Below, piece after piece: positions 33,785 to 40,713 of a stretch of DNA of 64,000 nt. Source of the DNA: DATFTE01 sp963840665 (lineage in GTDB: Bacteria > Acidobacteriota > Terriglobia > Terriglobales > Acidobacteriaceae). The notes under the pieces were generated by a model that was given only the letters and a program-made list of their open reading frames with translations, ran no database searches and was not told where the DNA came from. The DNA lies in contig CAWIZO010000011.1 of assembly GCA_963840665.1 (NCBI GenBank), positions 682,001 through 746,000 of the forward strand. The letters are read 5' to 3'. Position 1 is the first letter of the stretch. Every line of letters starts with the position of its first letter. The position numbers were made by a program, and so were the translations under genes.

Positions 33785-34246
33785 ATGGCGCGTTTTTCGT
33801 TCAAAGTGAATCGCAGGTTGCGCGTTGTGGAAACCGATCCCGACGTTCCGCTACTTTATGTACTTCGAGACAATTTGGAGCTGCAAGGGCCCAGGTTTGG
33901 GTGCGGTCTGGCCCAGTGCGGAGCTTGCACTGTCATCATGGATGGCGCAACGGTCCGCTCCTGCAGCGTGCCGGTCTCGGCTGCTAAGAATCGAGATATT
34001 ACAACCCTGGAGGGCTTGGGGAGCGTGGCTCATCCTCACCCCCTGCAAAAGGCATTCGTCGACGAGCAGGCTGCGCAGTGTGGTTTTTGCATGAACGGGA
34101 TCATCATGACCGCCAAGGTTCTGCTCGACAGCAATTCGAACCCGTCCGAAGCGCAGATTCGCGAAGCGCTAGATGACGTGCTGTGCCGCTGCGGCAGTCA
34201 TCTTCGCGTGATCCGTGCAATTCAACGCGCCGCCAAGCATGCATGA
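33785..34246 (+). CDS. (2Fe-2S) subunit of a molybdenum hydroxylase
   Basis: 153 residues with two [2Fe-2S] clusters: plant-ferredoxin type C40, C45, C48, C60 and the helical C99, C102, C134, C136 (QCGFCMNG and LCRCGSH). This is the small subunit of xanthine-oxidase-family enzymes of the two-subunit type (isoquinoline 1-oxidoreductase alpha/aldehyde oxidoreductase). It passes electrons from the molybdenum subunit encoded 10 bp downstream. It has no signal peptide and would be exported together with the Tat-bearing partner. GGAGG lies 8 bases before the ATG. Confidence 0.85.
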   Translation: MARFSFKVNRRLRVVETDPDVPLLYVLRDNLELQGPRFGCGLAQCGACTVIMDGATVRSCSVPVSAAKNRDITTLEGLGSVAHPHPLQKAFVDEQAAQCGFCMNGIIMTAKVLLDSNSNPSEAQIREALDDVLCRCGSHLRVIRAIQRAAKHA

Positions 34247-34256
34247 ACCGGAGAGA

Positions 34257-36551
34257 ATGCCCATGCGATCGCAACTGCTTCCGCGCCGCGAGTTCCTGAA
34301 GGGAACCGGCAAGCTGGTCGTGTACTTCTCCTTCGCTGGAACGCTGTCGCAAGCACTCGCAACCGCTACGGAATCTTCGCCCTCCCAACAGCCCGAAGCC
34401 ACCTCGCTTGACTCCTGGCTCGCCGTCGCTCGCGACGGCACAGTAACCGTATTTACCAGCAAGGTTGAGTTAGGCACCGGGGTTGAGACGGCTCTTGGTC
34501 AGATGGTAGCCGAGGAACTCGACATTCCGTTTCAGCGCGTGAAGATGGATTCGGATGATACCGCGAAGACCATAGACCAAGCGGTAACCGCTGCCAGCAG
34601 AACTCTGGAAAGAGGCGGGCCACAACTACGTCAGGCCGCAGCGGCGGCCCGTCAGGAGCTTCTAAAGTTGGCCTCGGCCAAACTCGCGGTTCCGGTTGAG
34701 AAGCTCACCGTCGACGATGGAGTGATCAGCGTGATCGGCAATCCCGCGAAAAAAGTTTCCTATGGCGACCTTATTGGAGGGAAGCGCTTTGACGTCAGAA
34801 TTACGGCGACGGGAACCGGTTGGGACTTGAAGGTTGCTCCAGAAGTGAAGGCGAAAGATCCCAAGAATTACAAGATCGTAGGCACTTCCGTACCGCGCGT
34901 GGATCTGCCGGGAAAGTTCACCGGCGAATTTACCTACTCGCAGGATGTTCGCGTAATCGGGATGTTGCATGGCCGCCCAGTTCGCCCGCCGGTTGCGCAT
35001 GCAAAACCGACTAAAGTCGACGACAGCGCGGCTAGGAAGATTTCTGGCGTAGTGAAGATTGTCCAGGAAGGTAGTTTTGTAGGTGTTGTGGCTGAGACGG
35101 AGTGGTCTGCGGTTCAGGCCGCTAAAGCTCTAAAAATAACCTGGTCGGCTCCGGTCACGGCTTTCCCCAGCGGCCCGGAAGAGGTGTTCGAGTATCTGCG
35201 AAAGACGAAGAGTTACAAAGACCAGGTGGCAGTTAGTCGCGGGAATGTGGAGTCGGCGCTCTCTGGTTCCAGCAAGACTTTTGAAGCGACCTATCGTTGG
35301 CCTTTCCAACTGCACGGAGTGATAGGTCCATCCTGCGCAGTCGCGGATGTGCAATCGGACAAGGCTACTATCTGGGCGGGTTCACAGGGCCCTTTCATGA
35401 CTCGCAAACGGATTGCTGATCTGTTGGGGCGTCCCGAAAAAAGCGTTCAGGTTCTCTATCGCGAGGGTTCTGGTAGCTATGGCCGGCTGGAATCGGATGA
35501 TGCGGCCGAGGATGCGGCGCTGTTATCACGCGCCGTCGGCAAGCCGGTGCGCGTGCAATGGATGCGAGAGGACGAACACGTCTGGGAGCCAAAGGGCCCG
35601 GCACAAGTAATGAAGATACGCGCAGGGACTGACGCTCAAGGCAAAGTGCTGGCGTGGGACTTCGAAGATCGCACTTTTCCCTGGACTGAAACCATGGGAA
35701 ATCCCATGCTGGCCTCGCGCGAGGTCGGACTCAAGGGGACAACCGAAGGATTTCAGAACGGTATAGGTGGAGGCGGCCAGATCTATACCTTCGATCACCA
35801 GAAGGTTGTAAGTTCCCTGATCCCCTGGGTACAAGCTGACCCGACTCCACTGAGAACCAGCAACTTGCGCGCTCCCGGGGACTTGGCGCGTTCATTCGCC
35901 AGCGAAACATTCTTGGATGAGATCGCCTGCGCTTATAACGCCGATCCAGTGCAATTCCGGCTTCATTATCTGACGGATAATGACAGGCTGGCGGACGTCT
36001 TACGGGCGGCGGCAAAGCAAGCGAACTGGGAAGAACGTCCGTCGCCTAAGCCGCTATCCAATGATGCCAAAGTCGCGGGAAGGGGGGTGGCCTTGGCGAA
36101 CCGCGCCAATACGGTGGTCGCAGTTGTCGCGGAAATCGAAGTCGACAAATCAAGCGGCAAGATCGCCGTCAAGAAGATCATCCTGGCCCACGATTGCGGG
36201 CTGATCGTGAACCCGGATGGGCTGAAGAATCAGATCGAGGGTAATGTCATTCAAGGGGTGAGCCGAACTTTGATTGAGGAGCTACGATTCGATGAATCGG
36301 GAATCAAGAGTGTTGACTGGGCAAGCTATCCGATTATTACTTTCAAAGACATTCCTGATATAGAGATCGTGCTGATCAATCGTCCAGAGATGCAACCGCT
36401 CGGGGGAGGCGAACCGTCGATCGCCCCGGTGCCAGCGGCGATCGCGAATGCCCTGTTTGATGCAGTCGGAGTCAGGTTGCGCGAGATGCCAATCACGCCG
36501 CAACGCGTCTTGACCGGCCTTAAATCGCAGTCGCCTCGACCCAACTCATAG
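34257..36551 (+). CDS. Molybdopterin-binding subunit, isoquinoline oxidoreductase-like
   Basis: About 764 residues. A Tat signal (LPRREFLKGTGKLVVYFSF) opens the protein; ATG 34257 and ATG 34263 both follow GGAG. The body shows xanthine-dehydrogenase-family features: VELGTGVETALGQM, GSYGRLESDDAAEDAALLSR, and PLGGGEPSIAPVP, which holds the catalytic glutamate in a GGGE context. Such enzymes hydroxylate N-heterocycles or oxidise aldehydes with water as oxygen donor, electrons leaving to a cytochrome or other acceptor. No dedicated cytochrome subunit or MoCo chaperone is seen nearby, so these must be elsewhere. Confidence 0.85.
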   Translation: MPMRSQLLPRREFLKGTGKLVVYFSFAGTLSQALATATESSPSQQPEATSLDSWLAVARDGTVTVFTSKVELGTGVETALGQMVAEELDIPFQRVKMDSDDTAKTIDQAVTAASRTLERGGPQLRQAAAAARQELLKLASAKLAVPVEKLTVDDGVISVIGNPAKKVSYGDLIGGKRFDVRITATGTGWDLKVAPEVKAKDPKNYKIVGTSVPRVDLPGKFTGEFTYSQDVRVIGMLHGRPVRPPVAHAKPTKVDDSAARKISGVVKIVQEGSFVGVVAETEWSAVQAAKALKITWSAPVTAFPSGPEEVFEYLRKTKSYKDQVAVSRGNVESALSGSSKTFEATYRWPFQLHGVIGPSCAVADVQSDKATIWAGSQGPFMTRKRIADLLGRPEKSVQVLYREGSGSYGRLESDDAAEDAALLSRAVGKPVRVQWMREDEHVWEPKGPAQVMKIRAGTDAQGKVLAWDFEDRTFPWTETMGNPMLASREVGLKGTTEGFQNGIGGGGQIYTFDHQKVVSSLIPWVQADPTPLRTSNLRAPGDLARSFASETFLDEIACAYNADPVQFRLHYLTDNDRLADVLRAAAKQANWEERPSPKPLSNDAKVAGRGVALANRANTVVAVVAEIEVDKSSGKIAVKKIILAHDCGLIVNPDGLKNQIEGNVIQGVSRTLIEELRFDESGIKSVDWASYPIITFKDIPDIEIVLINRPEMQPLGGGEPSIAPVPAAIANALFDAVGVRLREMPITPQRVLTGLKSQSPRPNS

Positions 36552-36591
36552 GCTCTGTAAGATTTCGGCGGCTCCCAATGGAGCCGAAGGT

Positions 36592-36900
36592 GTATCGCTG
36601 GGAAGTGGCGACGGGACATTCCAGCCACAAATACTATCTGCAGTTCCCGGACCAACGCCAACATTTCTGCGACATCGCCGGCCGTGGGCGATTTTAATAG
36701 CGATGGCGCACCCGACTTGGCTGTTGCTACTTCGGGGTCAACCGGAATCGTCACGGTTTGGCTCAGCAACCCCGTAGCAGTCTTCTCCGCGAACCCGCTT
36801 AGATTCGGAGTGTTGTCGTCGGAAAGAGTGCCGCGTTGAACGTTACCATCACGAATCAGAGCCCGACGAAATTAGCCGTCTGCAGCATTACGTGGCACGT
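36592..36900 (+). pseudogene. FG-GAP/choice-of-anchor-type protein, fragment
   Basis: Degenerate coding traces occur in alternating frames: LGSGDGTFQPQILSAVPGPT, then NISATSPAVGDFNSDGAPDL then AVATSGSTGIVTVWLS, then NPLRFGVLSS and NVTITNQSPTKLAVCSI. These match FG-GAP/VCBS beta-propeller blades followed by an ASPM/SPD2-like domain typical of large acidobacterial extracellular proteins. At least two frameshifts and a lack of ends show it is a relic. It fills the gap between the molybdenum hydroxylase and the next gene cluster. Confidence 0.6.
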
Positions 36901-37016
36901 GGCCGGGAAGCGAAGGAGAAAATCGTGCCAGGAGTGCCGCTGAAACCGGAGACGCCACCGGCGATGACGCAGATCCCGCCCTGCACATTCATTCCCACCT
37001 GCATTGACTGTGACGT

Positions 37017-37904
37017 TTATCGTTTCAAGCTGAAATCAGAAGTCGAGATGGAAGTCACTCCAGTGACCTTAATGTTGCCAGTAACAGTACTATTCATCCC
37101 CAACACCAAGTGAGCCTGCGGATCGTAGTAGACGTTAGCGTCGGAGCTGTTTGATCCGTTTGGATAGTCGACGTGAGACTTTGCGTTGAGCACGATGGCG
37201 TCACGGCCATGATAAGTTTCTTTTCCCGTGACGCTGACATCGTAAGTTGCGTTGTCCGCCTTCGATGCCACTCGCCACGCGTCACCGGGCGCCAAAGATG
37301 TACGTTTGGCGCAGCTAAGTGCGATTACATTCGGGATGATGAAGGTTCCTGCGACTTCATTCTCCGCCAGCTTTGCCTGGTACGCGGGATCGTGCACTTC
37401 GGCGATGATGGCGTCGCGGAAACGGGCGAGGTCTGCTTGTGACATCGACGCGGCTTTGGGCTGGTTATCGCTCTGTGGACTGTTGTCGACCGCTACCAGC
37501 AGAGCGCCGTCGCGAGTGAACCTCGCATCGAATTGCTTATATTGATTTTGCTGTTCCCACTCTTTTCGTGACGAAGCCATGATCGTGCTATTGCGCGCCG
37601 CGGCCAATGGGCCGCCAGGCAGTTTCGCAGCGATCTCTTTCTCAGGGAATACACTGTCGACAGAAACGTGCACCAGGGCGGTGCCATCCGGATCAACGCT
37701 CGTGACCGACATCTTGATGGAGCTGTGCTGAGTCGGCTGCGGAGCGTACGCCTGGGACGGTAGATGGCCTCCGGAAATCTGCATGTGAGCGACAACTTCA
37801 TAGACAAGCGTGTCGCCAGTCTTCAAACCACCGGTTTGAGCGCTTAGGGAACAGATGGAAATGGCAAATAAGCCGGGGCACAGCAAGATCATTCGTAGAC
37901 GCAT
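37017..37904 (-). CDS. Secreted protein of unknown function
   Basis: 295 residues with a signal peptide (ILLCPGLFAISICSLSAQ). The mature part is beta-rich (TGDTLVYEVVAHMQISGG, MSVTSVDPDGTALVHVSV, DATYDVSV-type segments, VYYDPQAHLVLGMNSTVTG) with one cysteine. It looks like a periplasmic or surface protein of a DUF with lipid- or ligand-binding beta fold, but no family is recognised. It is the last gene of a minus-strand trio, only two bp after the upstream gene, so it is probably translated together with it. Confidence 0.65.
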   Translation of the reverse strand: MRLRMILLCPGLFAISICSLSAQTGGLKTGDTLVYEVVAHMQISGGHLPSQAYAPQPTQHSSIKMSVTSVDPDGTALVHVSVDSVFPEKEIAAKLPGGPLAAARNSTIMASSRKEWEQQNQYKQFDARFTRDGALLVAVDNSPQSDNQPKAASMSQADLARFRDAIIAEVHDPAYQAKLAENEVAGTFIIPNVIALSCAKRTSLAPGDAWRVASKADNATYDVSVTGKETYHGRDAIVLNAKSHVDYPNGSNSSDANVYYDPQAHLVLGMNSTVTGNIKVTGVTSISTSDFSLKR

Positions 37905-37906
37905 GG

Positions 37907-38965
37907 TTACTGCTCCTTCTTGAAATCAGTTGGAACGGAAAAGAGCGAGACGCCGGTTTCATCGAGTGTGTGGATATTCCCACGTTCGAACATCAAAGTG
38001 ACGCCTTTAGGTGTGTCGGGATCGATGCTGGTGGCGCGATAGAGCACGAGCTTTCCTGGCTCGCGATAAGAAACTGTGGTCGCTGGTTGGCATCCGTCCG
38101 CCAAGGATCGAGCGGCCTGGACCCACTCTACTGGTTGTGGGTCAGGCATATCGGCCACATATTCGATCTGAACAACGCGGTGACGTCCCGGAGCACACCA
38201 ACTCATCGCGTTCTTGAGATCGAGAATCGCTGTCGTGCGGTATCCGCGTGCCCGCGAGTTCGCGATCGTGGCATCAGGCAGACGCTGCGTTCCCGCCTCT
38301 CCGACGAGTGCTGGTTGCGGAAGACCCTCGGTTGTATCGATGTCGATTGTCTCCGGACCAGAATGAGCGTCAATCACGCGAAGCGTCTTGCTCGACAGAT
38401 TCGCGAGCATCGTTAACCCCTGGTCAGGCTTGAGGATGGTCAGTTCTCCCCGGCGCTCGCAGCGAACCCAGCCGTGATAGAACGCAAAACGCGAAAGTGT
38501 TCCCGCACTGATGAAATGCGCCACTTCCGCGTTGTGCTTCTCCGTCTCATGCCGTTGCTCCGCCTGTTGCGCCGCGTTTAAGGCCTGGGAACCTGCGCCT
38601 GCGATCAATGGACCGGCGATGGGAACAAAGCTCAGCGCACTCGATACCATCATCGCCTCGGCGCTTTTCGCGACGGCTGCCCCCGCACTGGTCGCCTTGG
38701 TTTTCAACGGAGGCAACGACGCGATCACAGCAGCATCGGCAGTGAACGAATTCACTGGCGGCGGAGCTTCGCCGTGGAGCAGGATACGATCGATCTGATC
38801 GAAGGCGATCGCTGGATCTTCTTGCTTCGCGTGTACTGCCCGAACAACTCCTTGTCCCGCAACAATCCTGGTTGACATGCAAAGCATCAAGGCCGCGACG
38901 CAAAACAGTCGCGATCCGGATCGATTTGTGAGCGAACAAATGCGATTCCTCATGGCAATCTTCAA
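37907..38965 (-). CDS. Secreted protein of unknown function with Gly-rich central segment
   Basis: 352 residues. Signal peptide near 20-38 (FCVAALMLCMSTRIVAGQG). A hydrophobic glycine/alanine-rich segment SALSFVPIAGPLIAGAGSQA (about 108-127) precedes a charged, probably helical region (QQAEQRHETEKHNAEVA), then a beta-rich C-terminal half (LTILKPDQGLTMLANLSSKT; LVLYRATSIDPDTPKGVTLM). No known family is recognised. The glycine segment resembles one in the next upstream gene product, suggesting both insert into or contact a membrane as partners. Confidence 0.6.
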   Translation of the reverse strand: MKIAMRNRICSLTNRSGSRLFCVAALMLCMSTRIVAGQGVVRAVHAKQEDPAIAFDQIDRILLHGEAPPPVNSFTADAAVIASLPPLKTKATSAGAAVAKSAEAMMVSSALSFVPIAGPLIAGAGSQALNAAQQAEQRHETEKHNAEVAHFISAGTLSRFAFYHGWVRCERRGELTILKPDQGLTMLANLSSKTLRVIDAHSGPETIDIDTTEGLPQPALVGEAGTQRLPDATIANSRARGYRTTAILDLKNAMSWCAPGRHRVVQIEYVADMPDPQPVEWVQAARSLADGCQPATTVSYREPGKLVLYRATSIDPDTPKGVTLMFERGNIHTLDETGVSLFSVPTDFKKEQ

Positions 38966-39012
38966 TCAGAGGGGCCGACCCGCGGGCCAGCCCTCTTTCA
39001 CGCCTGTGCGGA

Positions 39013-39861
39013 TCAGTTCTTCGGTACTACCTTCGCAACGATAGAGGTTGCTGCGGCTTCGACCAGCGGAGTAATCAAATCTTCGCCATCTGTCTTCGCC
39101 TTCGCCGTCGATTTGTTTTCCAGCACTGGCGTCGCGTTTCCCGGCGCAAACATGTGATATTCGAAAGTCACATCGTTCTTGGCTTTTACCTGGCTCGAGA
39201 TGCTGGCGGCGCTACTCGCTGCTGCGGAAGCGGCTGCGGTTGCGGCGATGGCTCCGACGGCCCCGGTAGCAGCCCCGGCCATGGGAATCATGCTCATCAT
39301 GGAAGAGGCACCCTTCAGAAAGCCCATTCCACCGCTCTTTTTCTGAATCATTGATGAATAGATGATGTAGTCGCACCCTTTCTCCTTAGCTTCGGCGTCC
39401 ACCTGCGATTCCAGCAAAGCCGTAAGCGTGACAACTTCTATTTTCGGGCTGTTGAGATACTGAGCAATCAGGGAACGCATCGATTCTCCTGCGCTTTGCC
39501 CCTGGAAACCCTGCCCTAGATCTGCCTTGGGAAGCGCGAGCCCGATACGAGTCGCCTTGGGCTTTGGCGGTTCAGGAACTGGCGCCACCGCCGGAATCGC
39601 GTGGACGGCGACCACGGTTTGTGTTTGCGGTTGAATTGCCGCTGCACTCTGCTGAGAGTTCTTGGCAATCAAATACTTCAAGAGGCTCTGATTCTCTGTC
39701 CTGGTAAGAGGAGTGGAAGGTTGGGCTTGGAATCTCTGAATGAGTGCTTGCGCCTGTGTATCGGTGAGCGGGTTGCCAGAGGCTTGGGCGAAGCCAAGGC
39801 TCACCACCGATAAGAAGAGCAGCGCAGTGAGAAGAGTGGGCAGCGTACGACGAGAAATCAT
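39013..39861 (-). CDS. Secreted protein of unknown function (Ala/Gly-rich segment)
   Basis: 282 residues from ATG 39861, chosen because GGAG lies upstream and a signal peptide follows at once (LPTLLTALLFLSVVSLGFAQ). A proline-rich linker (VPEPPKPKATRIG) leads to a domain with LPKADLGQGFQ and DYIIYSSMIQKKS. Then comes an unusual run MSMIPMAGAATGAVGAIAAT followed by further alanine/serine, and a short beta tail. It resembles DUF-type outer-membrane-associated or CsgG-like (LPS/curli-region) proteins only vaguely, so no function is assigned. First gene of the three-gene unit. Confidence 0.6.
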   Translation of the reverse strand: MISRRTLPTLLTALLFLSVVSLGFAQASGNPLTDTQAQALIQRFQAQPSTPLTRTENQSLLKYLIAKNSQQSAAAIQPQTQTVVAVHAIPAVAPVPEPPKPKATRIGLALPKADLGQGFQGQSAGESMRSLIAQYLNSPKIEVVTLTALLESQVDAEAKEKGCDYIIYSSMIQKKSGGMGFLKGASSMMSMIPMAGAATGAVGAIAATAAASAAASSAASISSQVKAKNDVTFEYHMFAPGNATPVLENKSTAKAKTDGEDLITPLVEAAATSIVAKVVPKN

Positions 39862-40137
39862 GTTTAGTCTCCTTCGACAGACCTGGGTGCAGCAACGAAA
39901 CGTTCGGAGGTCCTGGACGGGGATAATCCTGGGCACAGCACCTTAGCGGTGCCGACGGATATTGCTGTTCTCTGACTAACGCGCAAATCGCGGTCGAAAA
40001 TGATCACTACCTGGATATTTCTTTTGTAGGTCCCAGAGCGGCGTTGCGAGCAGGTTCCGCCGAGGCTCCCGGATTGACTTAGTGCCAGCCCCTAGATAGC
40101 ATTCCCCGAACGAGTGCGTGCCCGCCGGGGAAGAGTT

Positions 40138-40713
40138 ATGGGTGAGTCGCCGTCGCAAACCGTTACTCAACTTCTGCTTGATGTTTCCTGCGGTAGACAA
40201 GAAGCAGTAGACATTCTTTTTCCGTTGGTCTACGCCGAAATGCGCCGTCTAGCGGCTGCCTACTTGCGGCGGGAGCGCCCCGACCACACCCTGCAAAGTA
40301 CCGCGTTGGTGCACGAGGCTTACCTGCGGTTGGTAGATCAGAAGGTAAGTTGGCATAACCGCGCACATTTTCTTGGCATCGCCGCGCAAACCATGCGCAG
40401 GATTTTATTGGATCATGCTAAGCGCCGAGCTGCTTCCAAACGAGGAGGTGGAGATTACACGCTTCAGATTGATGAAGGATTGATGCCCGGAAACGATCGA
40501 GACATGAATCTCATCGCTCTCGACGACGCTTTGAATGAACTCGAGAAAATCGACCCCATACGCGGCCGCATCGTGGAAATGAGATTCTTCGGCGGTCTGT
40601 CCAATGAAGAAGCGGGGATCGTATTGGGAATCTCTCCCGCCACGGTGCAACGGCAGTGGGCAGGAGCCCGAGCCTGGCTTGCTCACGCCATGAAGGCAGG
40701 TGGGCCTCAATGA
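40138..40713 (+). CDS. ECF-type RNA polymerase sigma factor (TIGR02999-like)
   Basis: 191 residues from ATG 40138. Region 2 reads VYAEMRRLAAAYLRRERPDH and region 4 reads FGGLSNEEAGIVLGISPATV with QRQWAGARAWL; the motif LQSTALVHEAYLRLV is characteristic of the TIGR02999 group. This group is often encoded next to Ser/Thr kinases rather than anti-sigma factors, and here the kinase gene starts within the stop codon (ATGA, 40710-40713). It likely responds to a phosphorylation signal from that kinase (inference). Confidence 0.9.
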   Translation: MGESPSQTVTQLLLDVSCGRQEAVDILFPLVYAEMRRLAAAYLRRERPDHTLQSTALVHEAYLRLVDQKVSWHNRAHFLGIAAQTMRRILLDHAKRRAASKRGGGDYTLQIDEGLMPGNDRDMNLIALDDALNELEKIDPIRGRIVEMRFFGGLSNEEAGIVLGISPATVQRQWAGARAWLAHAMKAGGPQ

